A stretch of DNA of 64,000 nucleotides from Bradyrhizobium nivariense (GTDB lineage: Bacteria > Pseudomonadota > Alphaproteobacteria > Rhizobiales > Xanthobacteraceae). The stretch is from the NCBI RefSeq assembly GCF_029846715.1, contig NZ_JARVWW010000031.1:1-64000 (forward strand), given 5' to 3'. Positions 1-7,568 of this stretch are shown here, piece after piece. The position numbers and the translations under genes were made by a program. The notes under the pieces were generated by a model. It had not been told where the DNA came from, made no database searches, and saw only the letters and a list, made by a program, of their open reading frames with translations. How positions within the stretch are numbered: the stretch's first letter is position 1; every line of letters begins with the position of its first letter.

Positions 1-56
1 CCTTCCCAGCCCTCAACGACATCATGAAATTGACCCATGCGAACGACGCCACGGGT

Positions 57-126
57 GGCCGGCTTCAGATCGGAATACCCGGCCGGCTTCGAATTGGAAT
101 GCATGGCCGGCTTCGTCGGAATCCGC
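57..126. repeat. Short tandem repeat, three imperfect copies
   Basis: Three head-to-tail copies of a 22-24 base unit beginning GGCCGGCTTC and containing GGAAT lie at 57-80, 81-104 and 105-126. They are directly followed by the dispersed repeat at 130-200. No coding role is apparent. Confidence 0.6.
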
Positions 127-129
127 AAT

Positions 130-200
130 CCTGAGAATGTCCGTTCACCGGGTAGACCGAAAGTCGCCATGCTCCGGCCAAACCGACGCGAATGACCCAA
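130..200. repeat. Dispersed intergenic repeat, copy 1
   Basis: This segment runs from GAGAATGTCCGTTCACCGG to CGACGCGAATGACCC. It recurs, with changes, at 6701-6810, in part at 11204-11259 and 62634-62750, and its last part also at about 4780-4796. It lies between genes and has no ORF of its own. It is probably an old non-autonomous repeat family of this genome. Confidence 0.6.
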
Positions 201-312
201 AACCGTCTTGCGCCATGCGCCGCGCCGCAGCGTTTGCGCCCACAGTGAGTGCGGCCACAATCGAAACCTGATACTCTGCGTCCACGCGTCCTCAAATTGC
301 GATGAGGATCGA

Positions 313-1293
313 GTGAAACGGCGCGAGTTCATAGCGGCTACTGCGGCACTATTCGTCTCGCCACGGCGTTCGTGGGCGCAGGGGGCTCGCCGTCGGCTTG
401 GCTTTCTCGCCACTGGTGACGCGAGCGGGCAGGCCCCCAATCAACCCGAGCTTGCGTTGATCGATGGGCTGCGAAACCACGGCTGGATAGACGGAAAAAA
501 CCTGATTATCGAATATCGTTTTTCCAAGCCCCCGGATCGCATACCGGCTTTGGCGGCCGACCTGATTGCCCTGAGCCCCGATGTGCTCGTCGCCGCGGGA
601 CCGCAAGCAGCCCTCGCCCTGAAATCGAAAACTGCTACCATTCCGATTGTGTTCGTGGCTGTGTTCGATCCCGTGGAGCTCAGCCTCGTCCAAAGCCTGT
701 CGCATCCAGGCGGCAACATAACGGGTCTCGCGACCTACGCGCCAGGAGATTGGGTCGCAAAGCGAGTAGAAATCCTCCGCGAACTGATACCTGGCGCATC
801 GAGAATTGCGATCTTGGTCAATCCGGAAAACCCAATGCAGAGGAAGGTTTTAGCCGATGAGGTGCCCCGCGCAGCCCGGGAGCTAAATATAGCTCTGCCG
901 ACAGTTGAGGCGACCAAGGTCGAGGAGCTCGACACCGCCTTTGCTTCGGCAGCCGCCCAGCACGTCGATGCAATGATCGTTTTTGGCGATGCTTTGACCG
1001 TTCGCCAAGGCCCACGAGTTGTCGCGCTCGCGGCAGAACATCATCTGCCCGCGATGCACTTCTTCCGACATTTCGCCAATGGCGGATTGGTCATCTACGG
1101 CCCCGACATAGCCGATCTGTTCCGCCGTGCAGGCGGCTACGTCGATAAGATCCTCAAAGGCACCAAGCCTTCCGATCTGCCGGTAGAGCAGCCGACCAAA
1201 TTCGAGCTCGTGATCAACATGAAGACGGCCAAAGCGCTCGGCCTCGCCGTGCCGCCCTCGTTACTCATCCGCGCCGACGAGGTGATCGAATAG
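313..1293 (+). CDS. ABC transporter substrate-binding protein (ABC_sub_bind family)
   Basis: This is a periplasmic solute-binding protein of the ABC_sub_bind (COG2984) type, which is much expanded in Bradyrhizobium. The GTG at 313 is preferred over the upstream in-frame start at 208. It places a Tat-like KRREF motif and a hydrophobic stretch ending in SWAQ at the N terminus. The mature part begins with a typical RRLGFLATGD strand, and the C terminus carries the family ending ADEVIE. About 326 residues is normal for the family. No permease or ATPase is adjacent, so it is an orphan binding protein. The ligand is unknown. Confidence 0.85.
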   Translation: MKRREFIAATAALFVSPRRSWAQGARRRLGFLATGDASGQAPNQPELALIDGLRNHGWIDGKNLIIEYRFSKPPDRIPALAADLIALSPDVLVAAGPQAALALKSKTATIPIVFVAVFDPVELSLVQSLSHPGGNITGLATYAPGDWVAKRVEILRELIPGASRIAILVNPENPMQRKVLADEVPRAARELNIALPTVEATKVEELDTAFASAAAQHVDAMIVFGDALTVRQGPRVVALAAEHHLPAMHFFRHFANGGLVIYGPDIADLFRRAGGYVDKILKGTKPSDLPVEQPTKFELVINMKTAKALGLAVPPSLLIRADEVIE

Positions 1294-1613
1294 AGATGCT
1301 ATTTGCTGCGGCGCACGATATGGCCCGAACGCGAAGCCCAGACCGGCTCTGAAATCGTCCGGTTGTCGCGCTAGACCGGACGTGACCGGCGGCGGTCAGG
1401 ACGGCGCCTGTTGACCCTGGCTGTGTAAAAACGCGAAAGATCGAGACACGGTCAGAATTGCATTCTTCAGTTCGCTCTCTCTAAGTTGAATTCGCTTTCG
1501 AGTTGAGCACCAAAGACGATGTTGGACGAATAACTTCTTCTATCGCGGTCAATCGTCTAAGCGTTTTCACACAGCCAAGACCCACACCGGACATCCGTCG
1601 CTTGGTGTCAGAA
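1294..1613. other. Intergenic stretch around MITE copy 1
   Basis: Apart from the MITE-like element at 1418-1577, nothing is recognisable. The first ~70 bases after the stop of the upstream gene resemble 5796-5870, suggesting that this 3' end and its downstream sequence were once duplicated. Confidence 0.5.
1418..1577. repeat. MITE-like element, copy 1
   Basis: This 160-base segment starts TGGCTGTGTAAAAACGC and ends GCGTTTTCACACAGCCA, which are near-perfect terminal inverted repeats. A second copy at 4797-4954 shares the ends and most of the interior, including AACGAATAACTTCTTCTATCGC. There is no transposase ORF inside. It is best explained as a miniature inverted-repeat element mobilised in trans. 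Confidence 0.75.
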
Positions 1614-2235
1614 TCATGCAAAGAACGGATGCGGCGCTCCTTTTTCACCCTTCCGTTCCATCACCGAGATACAGGTCCGTATCTCATCGTCAGACATGTT
1701 CAGGCCGAACTCTCCGCGCAGGACCGATCTGAATTCGGCTTCATCCTTCAACAGTCGCCGTTCGGCCTCGCCCGTCGCGTGCCGTACGGTCAGCCGTGCG
1801 TTGAACATTGTGATGCGTGTCCTGTTAGGACCCGGTTTCGCCGCTATGATGTTGCCTTGGTAGGGTGCATCAGGGTGTGTTCCGGTGTACCAATTCGTAA
1901 TTTCATACTCACCGTCGTATCGCGGATAGGGAATAACGCGATAAATGTGCTCCCACATGTCGCGTAACTTCGCTTGCAATGTGAGTTCGCCGCCGACATC
2001 GATAAAGCGCATTGGCTCGTGCGGTGTGTCCTGTTCGACGTCGGGCTTCAGAAGCAAAGCCGAAGTGGGTGCCAGATTCCCGAAACCTACGTCAGCCAAG
2101 TACGGTCCTTCAGGCAGGTCTACCTGCAACAACATATGTATCGCCGGACGCGGGGCGTCGATGGCCATGCCGCGAACTACTCTGCCTTGCAGGCTGGTGA
2201 TCTTGTAACCAAGTGACCGTAATCCCTCCCGAAAC
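1614..2235 (-). pseudogene. nat: Arylamine N-acetyltransferase, C-terminal part (split by IS)
   Basis: This is the 3' part of a minus-strand arylamine N-acetyltransferase gene. Such enzymes transfer acetyl groups from acetyl-CoA to arylamines through a Cys-His-Asp triad. This part carries REGLRSLGY, the histidine segment AIHMLL and the aspartate segment LADVGFG. Its 5' part is at 3763-4004, separated by a 1527-base IS4-family element. Removing the element and one 9-base target copy joins the halves in frame as QNMLFREGLRSLGY. The restored gene has 284 codons plus a stop, a normal length for the family. As it stands the gene must be inactive, because the catalytic cysteine lies on the other fragment. 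Confidence 0.92.
2227..2235. repeat. 9-bp target-site duplication, left copy
   Basis: TCCCGAAAC directly abuts the IS terminal repeat and is repeated exactly at 3763-3771. Nine bases is the usual duplication for IS50-like IS4-family elements. Confidence 0.95.
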
Positions 2236-3762
2236 CTTTCAATTACCCACATTTGGTCGAACGGGCTGAGGGAGCGCACAAACCATTGCATCGCAGGAAT
2301 CGACCGTGATTCCTTGTCTGGCACCGATTCGCAGGGGGCGGTGCCAATGGACGAAGAAGCCGACGCATGGTTTGATCGCGAGCTCGCTGGCTGCAGCCTT
2401 GCCGACGAGCGCCTGAACAAGCGGCTCCGCAAACTGGTAGCGCAGATCGGCAGCGCCATGGGCGAAAGTATTCCGCTGGTGTGCCAGGACTGGGCCAACA
2501 CCAAGGCTGCGTATCGTTTTTTCTCCAATGACCGGGTCAGTGAGGCGGACATTCTGGCCGGCCACTTTCAATCGACGCGTGAGCGCACGATTGCCACCGA
2601 CGGTCCCGTTCTAGTGCTCCATGATACGACCGAGTTCAGCTATCAAAGAGAGAACTCAGACGCGATCGGGATCACCAAGAGCATAAACAGCGGCCGGGAC
2701 AAGGCGGGCCGCCTGAGATCGCACACGGTTTGCGGCATCCTGATGCACTCGAGCCTGGCGGTGACGACCGAAGGGCTGCCGCTTGGACTGACGGCCGTCA
2801 AATTTTGGACCCGGAAGAAATTCAAGGGGACCGCCGCGCTTAAGAAGAAGATCAATCCGACGCGTGTTCCCATCGAGAAGAAGGAGAGCATTCGCTGGCT
2901 GGACAATCTCCGTCAATCCACGGAGCTGCTGGGCGATCCGGGACGATGCGTCCATGTCGGTGATCGCGAGAGCGACATCTATGAGCTGTTCTGCGCGGCT
3001 CGAGAAGCCGGAACGCATTTCGTGATTAGGACTTGCGTTGATCGTTTGGCTGGGGATGGAGATCACACGATCGCCGACGAAATGGACGAGGTCGCCGTCA
3101 AAGGGCTGCATTGCATCGACGTCAGAAACAACAACGGTGATCCCGATGAAGCCGTCCTCGAGATCAGATATCGCAAGATTCGCGTCTTGCCACCGATCGG
3201 AAAGCAGAAGCGCTACCCGGCGCTGACCTTGACGGTGATCCATGCCGAAGAGCGCGTGACGCCGAAGAACAGAAAGAAAATCGAGTGGAAGCTGATCACA
3301 GATCTGCCTGTTAGCTCCCGCACCGACGCAATTGAGAAGCTCGAATGGTATGCTTTGAGATGGAAGATCGAGGTGTTCCACAAGATACTCAAATCAGGCT
3401 GCAAAGCCGAGGAGTCGAAGCTTAGGACCGCCCAGCGTCTGACCAATCTGATCTCGCTCTTTTGCATCCTGAGTTGGCGGGTCTTCTGGATGACGATGCT
3501 CAACCGTTCCGCTCCAGACGCGCCACCAACCCTCGCGTTGACGGCGACCGAAATCGGCGTGCTCGATCGCCTCGTCAACGACAAACCAAAAGCGAGAAAG
3601 ACGCTTTCGCACTATCTCATCAAGATCGCCCGGCTCGGCGGTTATCTCGCCCGTGCCAGCGATCCGCCCCCTGGCAATACGGTCATGTGGCGCGGGCTGT
3701 CGCGCCTCACCGACATCGCGTTAGGCGCCTTGGTCGGAGGAGAATTTGTGGGTAATTGAAAG
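2236..3762 (+). mobile_element. Complete IS4-family (IS50-like) insertion sequence
   Basis: The element is 1527 bases long. Its ends are perfect inverted repeats of at least 16 bases (CTTTCAATTACCCACA), and 9-base target duplications flank it. It carries one transposase gene reading opposite to the nat gene it interrupts. The intact ends, exact duplications and uninterrupted transposase point to a recent insertion. Confidence 0.95.
2347..3759 (+). CDS. IS4-family transposase (Tn5-like DDE)
   Basis: This about 470-residue transposase mobilises the surrounding element. The N-terminal part has the Tn5-like pattern with KAAYRFFSN. The DDE catalytic residues are visible as HDTTEFSY (first Asp), VGDRESDIYELF (second Asp) and the Y-x2-R-x3-E-x6-K signature in YALRWKIEVFHKILKSG (Glu). 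A TTG start at 2314 is also open, but ATG at 2347 begins the conserved N terminus. The stop codon lies inside the right terminal repeat. No frameshift or premature stop is present, so it is probably active. Confidence 0.93.
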   Translation: MDEEADAWFDRELAGCSLADERLNKRLRKLVAQIGSAMGESIPLVCQDWANTKAAYRFFSNDRVSEADILAGHFQSTRERTIATDGPVLVLHDTTEFSYQRENSDAIGITKSINSGRDKAGRLRSHTVCGILMHSSLAVTTEGLPLGLTAVKFWTRKKFKGTAALKKKINPTRVPIEKKESIRWLDNLRQSTELLGDPGRCVHVGDRESDIYELFCAAREAGTHFVIRTCVDRLAGDGDHTIADEMDEVAVKGLHCIDVRNNNGDPDEAVLEIRYRKIRVLPPIGKQKRYPALTLTVIHAEERVTPKNRKKIEWKLITDLPVSSRTDAIEKLEWYALRWKIEVFHKILKSGCKAEESKLRTAQRLTNLISLFCILSWRVFWMTMLNRSAPDAPPTLALTATEIGVLDRLVNDKPKARKTLSHYLIKIARLGGYLARASDPPPGNTVMWRGLSRLTDIALGALVGGEFVGN

Positions 3763-3771
3763 TCCCGAAAC
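3763..3771. repeat. 9-bp target-site duplication, right copy
   Basis: This is an exact copy of TCCCGAAAC at 2227-2235, marking the right junction of the IS4-family element. Confidence 0.95.
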
Positions 3772-4004
3772 AGCATGTTCTGTTCCAAGCAATAGCCGCC
3801 GCGGCGACCCGAGATCATCTTCCGCTGAAGGGAATCCAGGTCGAGCCTCGGCGTCCGCCCCAGCATGATGTCCAGCGATTCGTATGCGATTTCGTGCGAG
3901 TGCGCGAAGATGAGTTTATGCAACGTGTCGAGCGTTGGTTCGAGGGACCCAGCATATCCAATGCGCTGCAGCCAAGCGCCTTGGTCGAATGATGCCTGCG
4001 CCAT
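3763..4004 (-). pseudogene. nat: Arylamine N-acetyltransferase, N-terminal part (split by IS)
   Basis: This is the 5' part of the interrupted nat gene. The ATG at 4004 is preceded by TGGGAG at good spacing. The segment carries the typical start of the family and the active-site motif RRGGYCLEQN with its catalytic cysteine. Homology stops at FRDF, exactly where the IS terminal repeat begins. The rest of the enzyme is at 1614-2235. Confidence 0.92.
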
Positions 4005-4239
4005 TGGAAACTCCCATTGTGTTCCGTAAGCTATCGAACAATTGCAGGCCGGACAACGGGACAAGTCTGCTGTTGGCCCATCGGCGAAGTGGTGGCACCC
4101 TCGCCACGAGGTCCGCTCACCGAGGCATAGCGGACCAGATTTGCTTACGTTGAGTTCTTCGCACTTTGACCCACAAGAGACCTTTCACCCTCAACTGGGG
4201 TATGCTGGGATATGATAGGCTGTGACCCTAGGTCCACGT

Positions 4240-4692
4240 ATGCTCAGGCGACTTGCGATCGAAGACATGGACGTTGCGGCCGTGGTCCATCGAACATCTT
4301 TCGACCAGGCTCTACCAACTCTGGCCGGCCTTCACACACCAGCCGAGGACCGCTGGTTCTTCCGAGAGCGCATGTTCCCGGCGTGCCAGCTCTGGGGTTC
4401 ATTCAGTGGCCAAGAACTCGTTGGCTTTGTCGCGTTTCGCGAGGCATGGATCGACCAACTCTACGTACTCCCAACGTGGCAAGGCCGCCACATCGGCACT
4501 GCCCTCTTGAATGTTGCCAAAAACCGATTTGATCGCCTGAGTCTCTGGACGTTTCAACGAAATCAAAACGCTCGCAGATTTTACGAGAAGCACGGTTTCC
4601 GGCTTGTCTCGGAGACAAATGGCTCACGCAACGAAGAGAAGGAGCCCGATGTCCTATACTCGTGGAGACGCAATCCCCTTGCGCAACAATAA
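4240..4692 (+). CDS. GNAT-family N-acetyltransferase
   Basis: This about 150-residue single-domain protein has the GNAT fold. It probably acetylates a small molecule or an amine using acetyl-CoA. The N terminus MLRRLAIEDMDVAAVV is a typical first strand and helix. The acetyl-CoA binding region is LYVLPTWQGRHIGTALL (Q-x-x-G-x-G/A type), followed by the NQNARRFYEKHGF helix and strand typical of the family. A GTG at 4222 would add six residues. The gene stands alone between the nat remnant and a repeat-rich gap. The substrate cannot be read from sequence. Confidence 0.85.
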   Translation: MLRRLAIEDMDVAAVVHRTSFDQALPTLAGLHTPAEDRWFFRERMFPACQLWGSFSGQELVGFVAFREAWIDQLYVLPTWQGRHIGTALLNVAKNRFDRLSLWTFQRNQNARRFYEKHGFRLVSETNGSRNEEKEPDVLYSWRRNPLAQQ

Positions 4693-4796
4693 CTGCTTAT
4701 GGCCCTTCGCGTCGAGCCGCAACCCTCACTTCGGAGTCGGCTGTTCGGGGAAATCCGGACGCGGTTGCAGGCATACCAAACCGACGCGAATGTCCC

Positions 4797-4954
4797 TGGC
4801 TGTGTAAAAACGCGAAAGATCGAAACGCGGCTAGAATTACATTCTCCAGTTCGCGCTTCAAATTGAATGTGCTTGCAAGCTTGACCGTTGAGACGGTCTT
4901 GAACGAATAACTTCTTCTATCGCTGTCAGGCGTCCTGGCGTTTTCACACAGCCA
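4797..4954. repeat. MITE-like element, copy 2
   Basis: This 158-base segment has the same terminal inverted repeats (TGGCTGTGTAAAAACGC) and a similar interior to copy 1 at 1418-1577. It is preceded at 4691-4796 by sequence of the dispersed repeat family (CTTATGGCCC, CCGACGCGAATG). Confidence 0.75.
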
Positions 4955-5309
4955 AGACCCATTGCGGAAGTGGTCGGCTTTAAGGGGGAGCGCCTTAAAC
5001 CTTCGTATGTTCCGCGACACCATTAGATGACGGGACGACTACCGACGTTCAATTGAGTTGCTGATCGCGATCGTCCTAGGCTGCATGGGTTGGAAAAGAG
5101 CACGGGCTCATGAAGTGCGATTGTGAAAATAGGATGATCTACGAACAGCTGCGATAGAGCCAAGAGGAGACTATAATGCCCAACTGTTCCGAAAGTCTTA
5201 GATCTGGCAGCCGGTGCCTAGATAAAGCCACGAACTAGAATGACGCTTTTGCTGTTTCGCGCATCACGCAAAACGATCAAATCGGCTTGCTCGAACCAGG
5301 GTAGGGATA
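4955..5309. other. Intergenic stretch, nothing recognised
   Basis: No ORF with plausible coding character, RNA gene or terminator was seen between the MITE-like element and the next gene. Confidence 0.5.
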
Positions 5310-5738
5310 ATGAAGTTCGTAACGTGTCTGCTTGCGGCAGCACTCCTGCTTGCGGGTGTCGGGGCAAGTCACGCGGCAGTCCGCATTGCTGATGATCGGG
5401 GCGGTCAAATCGGAAGCTACGTCAGCAAATTTCAACGTCTGCGTTCATCCGGACAATCCGTGATCATTGACGGTCTCTGTGCCTCGGCCTGCACCATCGT
5501 CCTCGGCGCGGTCCCTCATGACAAAATCTGCGTGACCTCGCGTGCGGCGCTTGGTTTCCATGCCGCGTATGATTTCGGCATCAACGGCCGCACCTTCACT
5601 AATCGCGAAGCAACCATGATGCTGTATTCGACGTATCCGACGCGGGTGCAGCGATGGATCGCCGCGCGCGGCGGGTTGACGCCCCAGATGATCTTTCTGC
5701 GCGGCAAGCATCTGCAGGCGATGTACCAATCGTGTTAA
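5310..5738 (+). CDS. Secreted ClpP/crotonase-like periplasmic protein
   Basis: This is a 142-residue protein with a clear signal peptide (LLAAALLLAGVGASHAA). A GGTAGGGA ribosome site lies just before the ATG. The mature part resembles the small periplasmic proteins of COG3904. It has a GLCASACTIVLG segment, in which the serine sits where ClpP-fold proteases have their nucleophile, and a GFHAAYDFG segment that could supply the histidine. Whether it is a protease is inferred only. The gene stands alone. Confidence 0.65.
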   Translation: MKFVTCLLAAALLLAGVGASHAAVRIADDRGGQIGSYVSKFQRLRSSGQSVIIDGLCASACTIVLGAVPHDKICVTSRAALGFHAAYDFGINGRTFTNREATMMLYSTYPTRVQRWIAARGGLTPQMIFLRGKHLQAMYQSC

Positions 5739-6071
5739 TCGATGCGTTAGGAGATCTGTTGGACGCTGAGCCTTCAGCTCCAATCAGGTCCCGCCCGCGC
5801 CGACGACGTGATCGAGTAGTCCGGCAGTTTGCTGCGGCGCATGAGTCCGGATGTGGCCCTAAGCCGAAGATCGGGTCAGCCGCCGTGATGTCCGCTGTCG
5901 CTGGCAAACCGGACGCCGAGCTGCACTTGGCTTGCCAGCCGCTTTTGACCCAAAGCGGATATCAGGTTCGATCCGCTCGACGGCACTGTCAGTTGACTTG
6001 AAATCATCCTGCAATCTAAGCTCGGGTTGCTCTTCTTTTGTATCAACTTTGCGATGCGTGGAGGCTATCCG
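5739..6071. other. Intergenic stretch with a possible 3' remnant of an ABC_sub_bind gene
   Basis: At about 5796-5820 the sequence reads GCCGACGACGTGATCGAGTAG. It is close to the 3' end of the substrate-binding gene at 1270-1293 and continues with similar downstream sequence (TTTGCTGCGGCGCA). Nothing else is recognisable. Confidence 0.45.
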
Positions 6072-6260
6072 ATGCTGGAGATCGAGTGCTCCCAGTGCCG
6101 TGCAGCTCGCGCGCTCGACGACCTCACTGAGCTGAAGCGGCCGAAAATCACGTATGTCCACGATTTGGCCGGGCGGCTCGTCTGCACCAAATGCGAGAAG
6201 GCCAACAAGCGTCCTGCGGCGAAGCCGAAGCAGCTCGCCCGGCGGTCACCCTACGCATGA
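6072..6260 (+). CDS. Small zinc-ribbon-like protein
   Basis: This 62-residue protein has two CxxC pairs, CSQCRA near the N terminus and CTKCEK about 30 residues later, spaced as in a zinc ribbon. The ATG at 6072 follows GGAGG at 8-base spacing; in-frame ATGs at 6054 and 6027 lack this. The C terminus is basic (RRSPYA). The stop overlaps the next start in an ATGA, indicating translational coupling to the membrane protein. The function is unknown. Confidence 0.6.
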   Translation: MLEIECSQCRAARALDDLTELKRPKITYVHDLAGRLVCTKCEKANKRPAAKPKQLARRSPYA

Positions 6261-6601
6261 CGGAGTTTTTGGCGATCATTTCAGAAGCCGCCCGTCAGCC
6301 TCAGGTGCAGGTCTGGTTTCTTGTCGGCATCATCGCCGGCTCGATCTTCGGTCTCTACTTTCGCAAAAACGCTGGGCCGCCGATGGTCAGCGCACTGGTT
6401 TTCTTGGCCCTCTTGCTGCCCGCGCGTTTCTTGACGCCCCCGACGTGGTTCACCATCATCTACGCAGTTGTCTTTATGCTGACGGGTTTCATTGGCTTCT
6501 GCGCCGGCTGGCTATCCGGACTGCTGCTCGGTCACGTGTGGGGCCTCGTATTGGACCGCGCGAAGAGACAGGCTGCATCCCGGCCGCCACACGATGACTA
6601 A
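6257..6601 (+). CDS. Small inner-membrane protein
   Basis: This 114-residue protein has three or four hydrophobic helices (WFLVGIIAGSIFGLYF, ALVFLALLLPARFL, FTIIYAVVFMLTGFIGF and the following GLLLG segment). The start overlaps the stop of the zinc-ribbon gene (ATGA). No family was recognised. It forms a two-gene unit with its upstream neighbour. Confidence 0.6.
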   Translation: MTEFLAIISEAARQPQVQVWFLVGIIAGSIFGLYFRKNAGPPMVSALVFLALLLPARFLTPPTWFTIIYAVVFMLTGFIGFCAGWLSGLLLGHVWGLVLDRAKRQAASRPPHDD

Positions 6602-7089
6602 CCGCGCTGGCCTTGTTCGCCTAGTTGAGCTTGTGCGCTACATCGAACGACGAGAGCCGTGCTTTTCGTCCGACCTCCTGTCGTGCGGACCGGAAGCGCA
6701 ATGACCGCTTATGGCCCGTTTGAGACATGCCCGCCTATCCCGAGAATGTCTGTTCACCGGGGTAGACCGAAGTCGCCATGCACCGGGCAAATCGACGCGA
6801 ATGACCCAACTGCGACATCGAACCTGATAAATGCCGAGGTGGATTGAGTAACATTCCCCACTCGCCGCCCGACGCGACGGCCAATAGAGGCGGCGCTCTA
6901 TGGGGGATCTGCTTGCGGATAATCGCCACCAGTGCATACCCATCCGAACGAAACTCCGGGTCGTAAGATCTCGCCCGCGACCTTGCAGGGCGTCGATCCG
7001 GTACCCAGTTGAGTCCGCACTTTACGATGCACCACCGTGGTAGTAAATTTCACGCCCTTACAATAGCAAAATTAAAACGGGAGGATTTC
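6602..7089. other. Intergenic stretch with dispersed repeat copy 2
   Basis: The dispersed repeat at 6701-6810 fills part of this gap. It includes GACCGCTTATGGCCCGTTTGAG, GAGAATGTCTGTTCACCGG and CGACGCGAATGACCC. The remainder shows no gene. An ORF at 7009-7089 is only an upstream extension of the next gene. Confidence 0.5.
6701..6810. repeat. Dispersed intergenic repeat, copy 2
   Basis: This is the longest copy of the family also seen at 130-200, 11204-11259 and 62634-62750. Confidence 0.6.
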
Positions 7090-7530
7090 ATGCGCGTGAC
7101 TTATGCAGCGGCATTCGCTCTTTGTTTGCTCACAGTCGCTCCGGTGCGGTGCCTTGCCGGGGACCCGAAGAGCGATGTCTCGGCGGCTTACGCAACATTT
7201 GATGCGACGTACAACAAGGGCGATGCGAAGGCCGTTGTCGCCTTATATCTGCCGAACGCGAAGGTGCTCCCGCCAACCCACGAGGTGGCGTCGGGTCCAG
7301 CGGCGATCGAGAAGTTTTTCGCCGGGTTCTACGCAAACGGCGTAACGGACCACAAACTTGAGCTGATCGACGCGGGTGGCGATGACAAGGTCATCTATGG
7401 CACGGCAAACTGGAGCGCCAAAGGCAAAGACAAGGATGGCAAGCCTGCGAACTTCTCTGGCATCGCCACCCACGTGTTCGAGCGGCAGGCGGATGGTTCG
7501 CTGAAGCTGAGGTTACATACCTTCAACTGA
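7090..7530 (+). CDS. Secreted SnoaL-like/DUF4440 protein
   Basis: This 146-residue protein has a signal peptide (AAAFALCLLTVAPVRCLAG) and a mature NTF2-like domain of the DUF4440/SgcJ type. The helix pair AYATFDATYNKGDAKAVVALYLPNAKVLPP and the later strands with HVFERQADGSLKLRLHTF are characteristic. The ATG at 7090 follows GGGAGG. An upstream in-frame start at 7009 lacks a ribosome site and the signal peptide. It is followed after 38 bases by the cyclase-AAA-TPR gene and may be co-transcribed with it. Its ligand is unknown. Confidence 0.75.
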   Translation: MRVTYAAAFALCLLTVAPVRCLAGDPKSDVSAAYATFDATYNKGDAKAVVALYLPNAKVLPPTHEVASGPAAIEKFFAGFYANGVTDHKLELIDAGGDDKVIYGTANWSAKGKDKDGKPANFSGIATHVFERQADGSLKLRLHTFN

Positions 7531-7568
7531 GCTGGCCGAATGTGCCTCGCCTCGCGAGGAGACATCGC

